Assembly (NCBI RefSeq): GCF_024763615.1
Contig: NW_026604969.1
Location: forward strand, 1-64,000
Source: Phlebotomus papatasi
Taxonomy: Eukaryota; Arthropoda; Insecta; Diptera; Psychodidae
Direction: 5' to 3'
Length of the DNA: 64,000 bases
Shown here: positions 10,826 to 22,095 of the stretch, in pieces
Position numbering within the stretch: position 1 is the first letter of the stretch
Layout of the letters: each line of letters begins with the position of its first letter
Made by a program: the position numbers and the translations under genes
The notes under the pieces: generated by a model
Databases searched by the model: none
The model's input: the letters and a program-made list of their open reading frames with translations, nothing else
Told to the model about the DNA's origin: nothing

Positions 10826-10989
10826 ATATATTCTAAAACCAAATTCTAAAGATCATACTCCAAAAGGGGGTGATGTAGTGGAATGCTCGATCAGCATTCC
10901 ATATTGTACTTTGTGATGTATATCTGTAAATACTGTTGGAAATATATTCAGTCTTTGGGCAACCACCTCAGCGATGAGTATCACTTTCC
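10826..10989. other. Unassigned segment between FB1 and truncated Gypsy element 2
   Basis: This is a short non-coding stretch at the truncated 3' side of Gypsy element 2. It contains an imperfect palindrome, TGGAATGCT-cgatc-AGCATTCCA, at 10879-10901. The minus-strand frame stays open through it, but integrase similarity has already ended. Confidence 0.4.
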
Positions 10990-13263
10990 ACCAACTCAGT
11001 ACATAATGTTTCTTAATATTATTATACATTCTTCTTACGCCCGCATGGCCACTAGTTGGCAAGATGTGAAATTCGTTCAAAATCAAATCCCTGGTCTCTT
11101 TTGATTTAATTTCTTGTACTCCTTTTACGATAAGAATTCTTGGACCGGTCCTAAGGATATTTTTACTATTAGCGCGCTTTAAATATTTTAGGAAGTCTGA
11201 TATTAGTGTATTATTTTCTTGAATAATTAACACTACTTCCATAATATTATACTCCTTACACAAATTTGAAAACACTCTCAACAACGCGTCTCGCGCATCA
11301 ATTGACCGATAAAAGGGATATAAATAACTTCTTTTTTTTGAATTTGATACGAATTCTTTACCTTTTAATGCATTTGGATCTAGTTTAGACACACACCGAA
11401 GTTCGATACATGTTTTAGGTTTTTTCAATACTTCTACAATATGCGGTTGATCAGGCCACACATCCTTAGAATTATTAATAATCGAACCTGGATCGTTCAT
11501 AGACAATTCATTCAGTTTAGCTCTCTGAGCTCTTGTCATTACATTAATTTCTTTTTCTGATTCATCGGAATTTAATTCTTTCAGTTCTTTAGACGTAACT
11601 ACAATTCGCGATGAAGCGTCTGCAGCTACATTTTCTTTTCCTTTTATATATTCTACAGAAAAATCAAATTCCTCAAATTGTAATCGAAATCTCATCAGTC
11701 GACTTGATGGATTTTTCAAACTGAAAAATAAAATTAATGGTCTATGGTCAGTGTATATCTTAAATTTTCTTCCAAAAATATAAGGCCTAAAGTATTTACA
11801 AGCCCAGACAATAGCAGGAAGCTCTTTGTCAATGGTCTCGTAATTACGCTCTGCCTTATTTAGTGGTCTACTTGCAAAAGCAACTGGTCTGTCGTCCTTA
11901 TTACTCAAGACTGCACCGATTGCAATACCTGAAGCATCTGTTCGAATGCTGAATGTGTTTTCCTCAGTAAAATCAGGATATTGCAATATGGGAAGGTGTA
12001 GTAATGCATTTTTTAAAGTCTCAAAAGAATTTTGACATTCAGGAGTCCAATCGAACTTTACTGATTTCCTTGTTAAATTATTAAGTGGTGCTGCGAGTGT
12101 TGCAAAATTTTTAATAAATTTACGGTAATAATTTACAAACGCGGTGAACCATTTTACTTCCAAAGAATTCTTAGATATCGGATATTGTTTTACTGATTCA
12201 GCTTTTTCCGGATCTGGTCTAATACCATCGACTGAAATCTCATGACCTAAATAAAGAATTTGCCGTTTAAGGAACTCGCATTTTTTAACGTTTAACTTTA
12301 ATTTTACCTCTCGCAATCTTTGAAAAACTGTGATTAAATTTTTATTGTGTTCTACTAAATTTCTGCTGAATACTATCAAATCATCGAGATACACGAAACA
12401 TTTTTCGTAATTCAAACCACTCATGGCCACTGTCATCATGCGAGAAAATGAACTGGGACTTATCTTAAGGCCCATAGGTAATCTCGTCATCTGATACTGA
12501 CCACGATCTGTACCGAATGATGTGCACGCTCGCGATTTTTTAGCTAATTCTAATTGATAGTATCCCTGAGACAAATCGAGATGAGAAAAATAAATAGCAC
12601 CTGATAAGGAATCAAGTATTTCCGAAATATTGGGCAAAGGAAACTTGTCGTCCTGAAGCTGTTTATTGAGTAATCTGTAGTCAATTACTACACGCCATTT
12701 TTTATCCCCATTCGTACTTTTCTTAGGTACAATGAGTAAAGGAGCAGACCATTCGCTTCGCGTTTCTTCTATAATTCCATCTCTCAGCATCCCTTCTACC
12801 TGCCTATGTATTTCTTTCTTATGAGCTTGCGGCAAGCGGTAAGGTTTAAAATATACTGGATGGGCATCGGGTTTCAGATTTATGGATTGTTGGTATACAT
12901 TAGTAATGGTTAAAGTGTCCTTTTCAAGATGAAAGACATCAGCGTATTTTGCGCAGATCTTCTCAATAGACAATTTTTCCTCTCCTTCTAAATAACCAAG
13001 GTCCAATTCCTTTAATAAGCTTTTAACACGTTCATGAGAATTATAATTTTCGTTAAATTTTCCGATAAAATAATTTTCCGCATTGTGACTTTCGGGCATA
13101 AGATTTTTCAAAGTTACACATTCATCTCTAACATTCAAGAATCGTACTGGAATCAAACCATTCGTCGGTCTAACAATCATTCCTGCCACAAACACACCTT
13201 TACATACTTCTTTTGGCACAATCACAGAATCATTCAATTTATTTGTTTCAAAATATCTTATTA
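10990..13263 (-). pseudogene. pol: Ty3/Gypsy element 2 pol: RT, RNase H and start of integrase (truncated)
   Basis: Pol of a second Gypsy element is read leftward. Similarity starts just inside the DNA-transposon boundary (IRYFETNKLNDSVIVPKEV) and continues into the connection region and the RT: WRVVIDYRLLNK, LPMGLKISPSSFSRMM, and FVYLDDLIVFSRN with a YLDD catalytic site. RNase H follows (IRTDASGIAIGAVLSNK, IYTDHRPLI). Next come a linker like that in element 1 and the first His pair of the integrase zinc finger (NEFHILPTSGHAG). After KKHYV near 10990 the sequence no longer matches an integrase, so the DDE core is missing. The ORF as a whole is uninterrupted to that point. Element 1 and element 2 are related but clearly distinct copies. 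Confidence 0.85.
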
Positions 13264-13616
13264 GGGGGAACTGGGGCAGTAGTAATCTGGGGTAGTTGTA
13301 AACACTGTGATTTTTTTCATTAATTTTAAGACTCCAGAGGATAAAACCCATAAGCATTCATAGATACCATGGGGATGTATGTCCACAGATAAATTGGTCA
13401 ATAAAATCCTAATATACTTTAAAAATAAAAATCATTTTCCTGAAAATGTTGATATTTCGATTATTTTGATCATTTGGATTTCCACCTGGAAATTAAAAAT
13501 TGTGTAAAATAATCGAAATGTAGCAATACCAGTTCTTTCCTACATCTTTTAGGATTATATTAATGCATTTACTAAAGAAATTGAGATTCTCATTATTTCA
13601 AAAGAATTAATAATTG

Positions 13617-13621
13617 GTCAG
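13617..13621. repeat. 5-bp target-site duplication of BEL element (left)
   Basis: GTCAG directly precedes the 5' LTR and recurs at 18182-18186 directly after the 3' LTR. Five bases is usual for BEL/Pao integration. Confidence 0.85.
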
Positions 13622-14872
13622 TGTTCAAGATGAACATGCACGTTCATACAAATTATTTTCAAATTAGGATTTTTTAATCTTTGAGGGATAATAATGGGTT
13701 TTAATTCATATCGAACTACTTTTGAATAGTTAAATCGCCAGGATATTCATCATAAGTCCTCACATCCTAAAAAGGATACGAATTATTCAACACAAAAGTT
13801 GGAAAGTTTTGGCTTCACCAAGACTTTACAAGGGTTTTCGTTACCCCTTTTTTAAGTCAATGACTTATCCTTAAAGGATTTAAGGACTACTACACTATTT
13901 TTAGATACTTTTACTACTAGGAATGTCCTGTCATTTCAATTAGAGACGAATAGTTTAACTAATATACGGATTTTAGTTCTGGTTAAATCGAGTCATTTCA
14001 CGAAGTATACAAAACAAGCCTCACTTTAACGGCAAATATTGAAAAAACTAGGATGCTAAACGATCCTAAACTTTTACCATCCTATTTTCTATATCCTTAA
14101 CTGTATCTGATATCAATTTGCTACCATTCTAACAAGTAGTTTCTATGATATTAGAGATTGAAAATTGTCAAATTCTTATTGAAAGTAGGTCATTATGCTT
14201 AGTGTTAATGACACCCGTTCATTCACTTCTTGATCAGCATTTTTTCGTCAGCAAAATAAAGAATGTGCAATTTTGCAATGACGCATTATGGGTTCACGAA
14301 GTTCACCTTAGTAATTAAGTGGGGTAAAAATGATTTGTATAAATAGGGTTAATTTTTGTTAAATAAATCAGATTGCGATAGAGATTCCTGAGTTTCACTT
14401 CTAGCAGCACGAGAGTGCTTGTTCCAGAGAAATCGCATCTCCCTTTTGGCCCAAGACCAGCGGCATCCTATTGCCTAAGGATTACCAGCGGCCAATTGGC
14501 TCCCTACTGCCAGGAAACAGCGGCTTCTCTTCAAGAAGCCTTAAGACCTAGGGCAGGCTTTGAGAATATTTCTGGAGGAATTTTTCCCTAGAGGCATTCA
14601 TTTGCCGGACTGCAAGGTTGGAAATTTATTTCTAACCTTGGTTAAACTCTCTCGAGGCACCCCCGGGGGTAGCCTACACAAGGGGGCATTACTGCCTAAA
14701 GCCCGGTGGCTCGAAAGAGCCGTTACTAGAGGCCGTGAAAACAGCCGAGAGTCAGTCCAAACAGTGGAAGAATTCCCCAGGAAGTTCTCACCAGAGCAAG
14801 GGAATAATCTGACGGGATTCGGATTATTCTCTTCCTCTAGCTTCGGCTTTTCAGCTGTTTGGAGCCGAAACA
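13622..14872 (+). repeat. 5' LTR of BEL element
   Basis: It starts TGTTCAAG and ends GAAACA, with TGTT...AACA inverted ends. It carries a TATAAATA box at 14338-14345 with AATAAA soon after. The GC-richer 3' half contains an open frame (14560-14892) that is probably non-coding. Confidence 0.9.
14338..14345 (+). promoter_or_regulatory. LTR TATA box (TATAAATA), BEL element
   Basis: TATAAATA is followed by AATAAA (about 14361) within the LTR. The same arrangement is repeated in the 3' LTR (17647-17654). This is the likely U3 promoter and polyadenylation region. Confidence 0.5.
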
Positions 14873-14890
14873 TGGTCCTTCGAGCCGGAT
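14873..14890 (+). other. Primer binding site, complementary to tRNA-Tyr 3' end
   Basis: TGGTCCTTCGAGCCGGAT begins at the first base after the LTR. It is complementary to the 3' end of eukaryotic tRNA-Tyr (…CCGGCTCGAAGGA plus CCA). This 18-base match is recalled from known tRNA-Tyr sequences, not searched. Confidence 0.75.
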
Positions 14891-16251
14891 AATCCTTACA
14901 AGATTATCCGGCATCGTTGAGGTCCCAACCCAAGGTGTCTACGCAGAGGACGTTAATCACCAACCAGAGGACTGCTTCTTCCCTGTGGACATACGACAAG
15001 CAGTTAGAAGGGAACCTCATCAGTGATCTATCAGCGACACTGACCATACCAACGAGAGTATCTTGGAAAGATATTCGACTCACCGTGACGTCAGTCTCCA
15101 TAAGACGTCATTTCACCAGCGATTGACATCAGTTTCATCGTTTCTCGTCTCATCAGCAGACAGCTAATTCTCCAAGAAGTAGTGCACGACTCCTTGGAAG
15201 GATTCCGGCGAAGGTGTCCTGGGACAGCTCATCCTTCATCCGTTGTCTTCAGGAGGTTCGCAGACGACTTTTCTAAGTCATTCCATCACTGAGTCCAGTC
15301 TCACGTGATCAGCAGATTTATTCCAATCTGTGTTGGGTGCCCTCTATTCTCGAGCGGTGTTCCCATTCAACGGCAAACCGGATCCATTGCCAAATCTTCA
15401 GCCTGCAGTATTTCTTTAAGGAAACATCGCAGGATCCATCATCGAGTCCTGTCTCCGGTGATTCAACGATATTTTATCGTTAGACGACCTCATCAGAAGG
15501 TTCCAGACTACAGTTCTCATCGAATGAAGATTGAGAAAAGTCCAACGTCGTTTCAAGGTCCAGTCCAGACGACATCCATCCAAATCTTATTCAGAAGGTC
15601 ACTACCATAAGAACGTTCTCCACAATCCTCGAGGAGAAAAACACTTTATCAGTTGACTGATCTTCGGTGAATTTACTCACCAGACTTCATCAATTTCTGG
15701 GAAATTTACGCCTTTCCAGAAAGAATCCAGCATCCGCCCAGATCCATTGGGAAAGCAATCACATTCGCTGATTGCCACAACGTATTGACTCACCACCTCG
15801 CTGCAACACTTTTAGAGAAGACAAGAGGGTGGAAGTCCAAGAATCAAAAAAGCGGCAAGAACACTCTATATCTGAGTGTTTCTTCATAAATTTGCCAATC
15901 CAGGCATTTTCCTTGTGGGACACCACACATTCTTCCGTATCTTCAAAATCCACTAGAGATACAGAATTATCTCAGACTCACTGAACCATCCACGCACTCA
16001 CGAAATATATTCACGGATATCACTATCTCACGGAGAGGTCGCAAAGTCCAACACGTCACATTCCGCACTAATTTCACACAATTCATCTACAATTGAAAAT
16101 CAAAAGTGCAAACGTTGGAAGATTGAAGCGGCAATCCACGACGCGCGAAGAAGGCACAGTGAGGATCAGATTACATTTGGGTAAATCACACGTCCAGTGT
16201 TGACACACACCAAAGCTTTCTTCAATAATTCCCTACAACTCTACTATCAGA
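14891..16251 (+). other. Long leader / deleted internal region of BEL element
   Basis: About 1.36 kb lies between the primer site and the gag start. It has only short, unconvincing frames. It is rich in TCATC/CATCAG-type motifs and looks like an untranslated leader carrying the packaging region. Confidence 0.55.
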
Positions 16252-16896
16252 ATGGCTAATTCAAATCCAACGGAAGAAGAAATTCCATCAACTGAAGAAA
16301 ACATCAGACTGTTGTCTCATTGGTTAGTCCAGTTTCCCAAACTACCTGCCATTGAGATCAAGAAGTTTTCCGGCAACGAAGAAAATTGGCATTCCTTCTT
16401 TGAGCTCTTTAACACAGTCATTCACGAAAATCCAAGGCTCAAAGATGTAACAAGGCTCCAGTATTTGATGTCATATCTTGAAAAAGGACCACTGTCCTTG
16501 ATTGATCACCTGACACTCTCCAACGCCAATTATGCCAGTGCTATCAGCATCCTTAAAACCAGATATGAAAGCAAAAGGATTTTGGTCGCATCTTACGTCA
16601 AACCTTTAGTCAGGTACAAGAAATTCAAAATCTACTCCGCTGAAGATGTTATTGGGCTACATGATCGCATCAACGTGTCTCTTACGGGACTTAAGAATCT
16701 TCAGTACGACATCAGTTCCTGGGATCCCTTAATCGTATCCATCGCCATGAACAAATTTGATTCTGAAACTGCTAAAGCTTTTGAGGAGACTTTGCCTGAT
16801 ACAACGACGGTTCCATCCTTGGAAGAACTTCAGAACTTCCTTACAAAAAGATACAGAATCCTAAAAGCCATAGGAAACAACTCCAAGAGCAACTAA
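16252..16896 (+). CDS. gag: BEL/Pao Gag-like protein, 214 residues
   Basis: This is a short retrotransposon Gag. The segment LPAIEIKKFSGNEENWHSFFELFNTVIHENPRL and the following helical region match the capsid-type domain that opens BEL/Pao polyproteins (core pattern: L P . I . I . . F . G . . . . W . . F). A normal BEL polyprotein continues for well over 1000 residues with zinc knuckles, protease, RT, RNase H and integrase. Here the frame stops after a Lys/Asn/Ser tail and the polypurine tract follows within 20-30 bases. The deletion has left a clean, intact ORF, so the protein may still be made and could pack its own RNA into particles made by complete relatives (inference). Confidence 0.8.
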   Translation: MANSNPTEEEIPSTEENIRLLSHWLVQFPKLPAIEIKKFSGNEENWHSFFELFNTVIHENPRLKDVTRLQYLMSYLEKGPLSLIDHLTLSNANYASAISILKTRYESKRILVASYVKPLVRYKKFKIYSAEDVIGLHDRINVSLTGLKNLQYDISSWDPLIVSIAMNKFDSETAKAFEETLPDTTTVPSLEELQNFLTKRYRILKAIGNNSKSN

Positions 16897-16907
16897 GAGG
16901 ATCCGTT

Positions 16908-16930
16908 ATTCCAGGGCGCGGGCCCCAGTA
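16908..16930 (+). other. Probable polypurine tract region before 3' LTR
   Basis: A GC-rich segment with GGGCGCGGGCCCC ends directly at the LTR start. It is where plus-strand priming should occur, but it is not a pure purine tract. Confidence 0.4.
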
Positions 16931-18181
16931 TGTTCAAGATGAACATGCACGTTCATACAAATTATTTTCAAATTAGGATTTTTTAATCTTTGAGGGATAA
17001 TAATGGGTTTTAATTCATATCGAACTACTTTTGAATAGTTAAATCGCCAGGATATTCATCATAAGTCCTCACATCCTAAAAAGGATACGAATTATTCAAC
17101 ACAAAAGTTGGAAAGTTTTGGCTTCACCAAGACTTTACAAGGGTTTTCGTTACCCCTTTTTTAAGTCAATGACTTATCCTTAAAGGATTTAAGGACTACT
17201 ACACTATTTTTAGATACTTTTACTACTAGGAATGTCCTGTCATTTCAATTAGAGACGAATAGTTTAACTAATATACGGATTTTAGTTCTGGTTAAATCGA
17301 GTCATTTCACGAAGTATACAAAACAAGCCTCACTTTAACGGCAAATATTGAAAAAACTAGGATGCTAAACGATCCTAAACTTTTACCATCCTATTTTCTA
17401 TATCCTTAACTGTATCTGATATCAATTTGCTACCATTCTAACAAGTAGTTTCTATGATATTAGAGATTGAAAATTGTCAAATTCTTATTGAAAGTAGGTC
17501 ATTATGCTTAGTGTTAATGACACCCGTTCATTCACTTCTTGATCAGCATTTTTTCGTCAGCAAAATAAAGAATGTGCAATTTTGCAATGACGCATTATGG
17601 GTTCACGAAGTTCACCTTAGTAATTAAGTGGGGTAAAAATGATTTGTATAAATAGGGTTAATTTTTGTTAAATAAATCAGATTGCGATAGAGATTCCTGA
17701 GTTTCACTTCTAGCAGCACGAGAGTGCTTGTTCCAGAGAAATCGCATCTCCCTTTTGGCCCAAGACCAGCGGCATCCTATTGCCTAAGGATTACCAGCGG
17801 CCAATTGGCTCCCTACTGCCAGGAAACAGCGGCTTCTCTTCAAGAAGCCTTAAGACCTAGGGCAGGCTTTGAGAATATTTCTGGAGGAATTTTTCCCTAG
17901 AGGCATTCATTTGCCGGACTGCAAGGTTGGAAATTTATTTCTAACCTTGGTTAAACTCTCTCGAGGCACCCCCGGGGGTAGCCTACACAAGGGGGCATTA
18001 CTGCCTAAAGCCCGGTGGCTCGAAAGAGCCGTTACTAGAGGCCGTGAAAACAGCCGAGAGTCAGTCCAAACAGTGGAAGAATTCCCCAGGAAGTTCTCAC
18101 CAGAGCAAGGGAATAATCTGACGGGATTCGGATTATTCTCTTCCTCTAGCTTCGGCTTTTCAGCTGTTTGGAGCCGAAACA
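16931..18181 (+). repeat. 3' LTR of BEL element
   Basis: 1251 bp, the same length and apparently the same sequence as the 5' LTR. It is followed by the GTCAG target duplication at 18182-18186. Confidence 0.9.
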
Positions 18182-18785
18182 GTCAGAAAACAGCATTTGG
18201 GGTAGATGTAATCAGGCAATTTCAATTTCACAAAATGAGTAGGTAAAAGAGCGGGAAATTGACCTTCATGCGAAATATCTATAATTCATAGATTACGAAA
18301 AAAATTGGTGGCGCTGTGTTCAATAAAAAGTCACATGATGTCAAAATATGGGGAAAATCCATTGAAAAATGTCTTTGATATGCATGCTTTTAGTTTTTTT
18401 GCTATTTTAATTATTCTTTGTAAAAAGTGTCGTGATTTTTTGAAAAATATACAGTCTTTATATATCTCTTAAGTAATTAAAATAATCGAAAGTGGTGCAA
18501 AGTTAATTTCAAGGGTGGGAAAAAAGGTGTTTACTTCCTCCCCAGAAAGTGGTTACTTCTACCCCAGGTATTTTGTGAAAAGAGAAAAATGCACAGTGAC
18601 ACAAATTTTATTTTTATGGAAAACTCAATTGTATTCCAGCATCCGCATTACCCTCGACGAATTGCCTATACCCAAGGGTAAAACATGAGCTAAGAAATAT
18701 TTTCCAAAAAATCACGGTGTCCTTGGAAAATCACCTCAAATTCGCATGTATCGAAAATGATTACATGTGCCCCAGTCTCCCCTAC

Positions 18786-20450
18786 TTCGCATCTTGGCGG
18801 AATTATTGTGTTTATGCACTGGGCCAGTGTTTCCACTGGCACAGTAACATTTTTCTCATTGCACCATAAAGACAAACTAGTGTCCTCAAAATTAATAATT
18901 GCGCTAAATTTAACGAGAAAGTCGGAACCAATAATTCCGTCAGCATCTTTTAGTAAAGTATTTAGTACCAAAAACTCATGGTCAACATATTCTCCATTGA
19001 TCTCACAAGAAACTTGAGTTGAACCTAAGGAATACGTTGACCCACTTATTCCATTTATTCTAATTTTTCGCTCTTCATTTATTTTCATGTCACTTGATAC
19101 ACTCTCTTTTTTCAAAACACTGATGGATGCACCCGTATCAAGTAAAAAACATAGATGTTTACCATTCGCACGGAATCTCACAAAATTCATACCATCGCAG
19201 CGGAAAATAATTTTTTGTTCAATTGAAGAAAGTACGAAAACATTCTTCTTCGTCATCGTAATATTGCTGATTGTAGGGGTCATTGAATTCATCATATTCG
19301 CTGAATGCTTGGACATTTCCCCTTCTGCTACTCTAACCGATTGTGCATTGCCAGCATTCCTTGATCCGCTTTGACTATTACCGCGATTTCCCGTATGAGA
19401 TTGTGAATTCCCGCGGGAATTTCCTCGAGAGTTACCCCGCGAATTACCTCGACAATTTCCTCGATTTTTGCCTCTGCTGTTGTGTCCATGGGAGTTATTT
19501 GATCGAGAATTATTATTACCTGCGTTAGATTTACGGTAATGTCCCCGCTTAGAATTTTTACCTCTGAAGTGATATACATTCGCATGTTCACTTCGCGACG
19601 AATCTTCGTCCAATGCTCCACGGACAGCCTCTTTAAGGGTATCGTAATTTCTTGCCTTGATTATTGTCGACAAATTTTCATTTTTAAGACCGTTCGCAAA
19701 TGCATTTATCGCGATTCTTTCATTATGTGTTTTTAACACATCAAAAGTTCCCGAATCATTTCCAGACTGAGCAATAGTTAAATCCACGAATAATTCCTCG
19801 ATAGACTTGCCGAATTTATCAATAGAATCTTTTCCCTGTTTGGCAGAACATAATTTACGCACCAGAGCTGTATCAGATTTCTGGGGGAGTAAAAATTTTT
19901 TCATATCTTCCAACAATTCCGAAACAGTACTATAATTTTGTCTCAATTTCAGTTTCGCTGTTTGAGTTAATCGAGTTTTCAAGACAAATTGTATCATTAA
20001 TGATTTATTTGAAGATTCTAACATCAAGTCATACAACTCAATATAATCAGTGAGACGGCGGATCGTCTCTTCAGAATCAGTCATCACCGGCAACAGATTT
20101 GTTGCGGTTTTTAAATCAAAATCTTGTGTCATTTTCTTAGTTTCTCTTGAACTGGAAGAATCAGATCTATTGGTTGGTACTTCGTGAACCTGTGATTTCT
20201 TTAAAATTTCTCGTGCTAATTCTGCATTTTCTTTGATGTCTTTTATAAGAAGTTTAGCTAATTGAGTTTCTTCTTCAGTATGTGTGCTTGAATTTAATTC
20301 TAAAACAATTTGTCTAACTTTATTCAAAATTCCATCAATTTCTCTTAATTTTTCACTGATGGTTTCTGCTGTATATTCTCTGTTTGGACTTTTCTTTAAT
20401 GGAGTTAAAATTTTACCAATAGAGTTTGACAATTCTTTTAGATCCTCCAC
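18786..20450 (-). CDS. gag: Ty3/Gypsy element 2 Gag-protease (5' part of gag-pol; split by insertion)
   Basis: Reading leftward, the first ~290 residues are a Gag. Its capsid-like region is LPVMTDSEETIRRLTDYIEL, then NAFANGLKNENLSTIIKAR, and a basic tail follows with a tandem RGNS motif repeated four times. Without any frame change the ORF continues into a retropepsin (FLLDTGASISVLKK, then DGIIGSDFLVKF). So gag and protease share one frame here, unlike element 1, which has a -1 site. Similarity ends at IIPPRCEV, where the TA-flanked transposon begins. The native frame resumes in the minus-strand pol at 13263, and the last ~30 codons of the open frame (to 18690) are transposon sequence. The ORF is otherwise undamaged. 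Confidence 0.85.
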
Positions 20451-21060
20451 GAATAAAATAAAATTTGAATTTCTGACCTTATTTAAAATTTAATTTCCAG
20501 TAGATCATCTTTATACTTGCTGATGGTTAATCCGCTCAAGATTTCCCTGGATACTCCAGTTGTACACAGCACGCACAGCATCTCTGCATATTCTAGTGTC
20601 GACCTCAGCTACTAGTTGAACTTTGATATCATGTCTGTGGCTTGTAGCATAGATGTAGAATTTGAAGTTTTCCATGTGGAAGAAAACATGATTATCGTTG
20701 CTCACGCTGCTTACTGTTGCTCTCCTCGCAATCTTGTCACGTCGATCACGTTGCTCACGTTTCCCAAGGTAGATGTAACAGGCATGAAAGATCGAAAGAA
20801 AAGCATTAGAAATTGTCGTAGGAGGGGGGGTTTTAGAACACTGCATCACTATTTCACTTTTTTTTGCTTTTTAGATTTTAGAGTTTTTTTTTCCACTAAA
20901 TTGTCATTTTGTAATAATTTTTCTTTTTGTCCTTTCACATATTTTTCTGTTTATACTCTCAGTGGACCGGAGTCGATTCTGCTTCTACGGTTGATTTCTG
21001 CACTTATTTCCTTGCGAAGAACTCTTTGAGTCTGTAGGTTCCATAGCTAATAATCATTAG
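20451..21060 (-). other. Probable 5' leader or LTR of Gypsy element 2, no gene recognised
   Basis: This lies upstream of the Gag start on the minus strand. A 112-codon minus-strand frame at 20511-20849 has no recognisable domain. A polyglycine/proline-coding G run sits at about 20823-20830. Neither a primer site nor LTR ends were identified. Confidence 0.4.
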
Positions 21061-21427
21061 CGCTAGGATACCCAACAAACATTTTCTTACGATTATTGGA
21101 ACTTAATGTTATTCAAGTGCAATTTTTATGTTACTAAAGTTACTTCCAGCGTGAATCACTTCCCCAACATAAATCATATGTTACTTATATGTTAATGAAT
21201 AAGGTAAAAGCCATATTGGATTAATAACATTACAGCTTCTTAATTTTTTCACCAAAAATTACTTTCAAATTGTTCCATGTTGTGATAACATAAAGATTTC
21301 GAAAAAGCTTGTTTAAAAATTTTCGCGAAAAACAAAAGTGTAATGGTTTCGAAAGCATTATTTCAGAAAAGTTATGTTTTTTCCTATTTAAAAAAAATAT
21401 GTTAGGAAAACATGATCTTTGCATTGC

Positions 21428-21915
21428 TAAGTTACATGATTCTTCATCTTCTTAAGTTTTCCTTCAGCAACTAAAAATGCATATCTAGAGAAAAAAGAGT
21501 GGAAAATAGCGTTGATTAGCACCAAATCCAAACTATTTTTTATTATCTTGCTTCTTGGAAGATGCACTTTCGATTGATAAAATATAATTGAAAGAAAAAA
21601 CAGTCTGTGAGCACTGTACTGAATTATTGCTTTTCTGAGTACAAAATTCCTCTTTCGTGACATAATTCTTCCAACATTCTCCATTCGAACAAAAATATGT
21701 CATGAAAGTGTAAGTTTGGTATTGTTGAATTACACTATTCTTCTTCTTCTTCAATTTTGCTTCAAGAACTAAAATTGGATAAATAGCGTGAAAAAACATT
21801 GATTAGAAACAAATTTAAGCTATTTTATGCTTATTTGCTTCTTGGAATATGAAATTTTAACTCTTGAAGCATAATTGAAAGCAGAAGCACCCGTGAATAC
21901 TGTGATACAATTGAG
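21428..21915. repeat. Diverged direct duplication, period about 300 bp
   Basis: Corresponding blocks include TTGATTAG-A-C-AA and TTGCTTCTTGGAA-ATG followed by ATAATTGAAAG. They occur near 21514-21595 and again near 21797-21880. The copies differ at many positions, so the event is old. Confidence 0.5.
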
Positions 21916-22007
21916 TAAAAAATTGCAATTTTAGAATTCCATTTCACAAAATATAACATTTTTATGACGTCCGTGACACGATATGACTCCATGAGTTTTG
22001 GCTCTCG

Positions 22008-22095
22008 CTGAAGTTTATCACCCGATGGCGCTGTACGCATTATCATTATAACTGAAGTTTACCACCCGATGGCGCTGTACGCACTATTATTATGA
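22008..22095. repeat. Two-copy 44-bp tandem repeat
   Basis: The unit carries CCCGATGGCGCTGTACGCA. Copies are 22008-22051 and 22052-22095, with about four differences. Confidence 0.8.

Larger units (their letters stand above)
13622..18181 (+). mobile_element. Gag-only BEL/Pao-type LTR retrotransposon (4.56 kb)
   Basis: Order: 5' LTR 13622-14872, tRNA-Tyr-type primer site, a long leader, a short gag ORF, a polypurine tract, and the 3' LTR 16931-18181. There is no protease, RT or integrase, so the element would depend on enzymes supplied in trans. Both LTRs are 1251 bp and no mismatch was noticed between them, which points to a recent insertion. It lies inside the TA-flanked transposon. Confidence 0.88.
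13264..18783. mobile_element. TA-flanked DNA transposon (about 0.95 kb) interrupted by a BEL element
   Basis: Inverted ends GGGGGAACTGGGGCAGTAG (left) and, reversed, GGGGAGACTGGGGCACATG (right) are each bordered by TA (13262-13263 and 18784-18785). They split the Gypsy 2 coding sequence. Excising the insert rejoins ...PPRCEV to the RYFETNK segment. Without the BEL insertion the element is about 950 bp (13264-13621 plus 18187-18783) and has no transposase, so it is a non-autonomous TA-targeting element of Tc1/mariner type (inference). TIR-like GGGGTAG and CTACCCC motifs recur internally near 13289, 18197 and 18570. Confidence 0.75.

Noticed and set aside
13264..13357. Extended N-terminus of the Gypsy 2 pol frame (start at 13357)
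   Set aside because: The first ~31 codons are the inverted end of the inserted DNA transposon, not Gypsy sequence.
14560..14892. 110-codon frame inside the BEL LTR (repeated at 17869-18246)
   Set aside because: It lies wholly within the LTR, has no domain, and ends differently in the two copies because it runs into flanking sequence.
15305..15984. Small frames in the BEL leader
   Set aside because: They are short, overlap on both strands, and have no family signature.
20511..20849. 112-codon minus-strand frame upstream of Gypsy 2 gag
   Set aside because: No domain, and its place fits an untranslated leader. It was kept only as a note.
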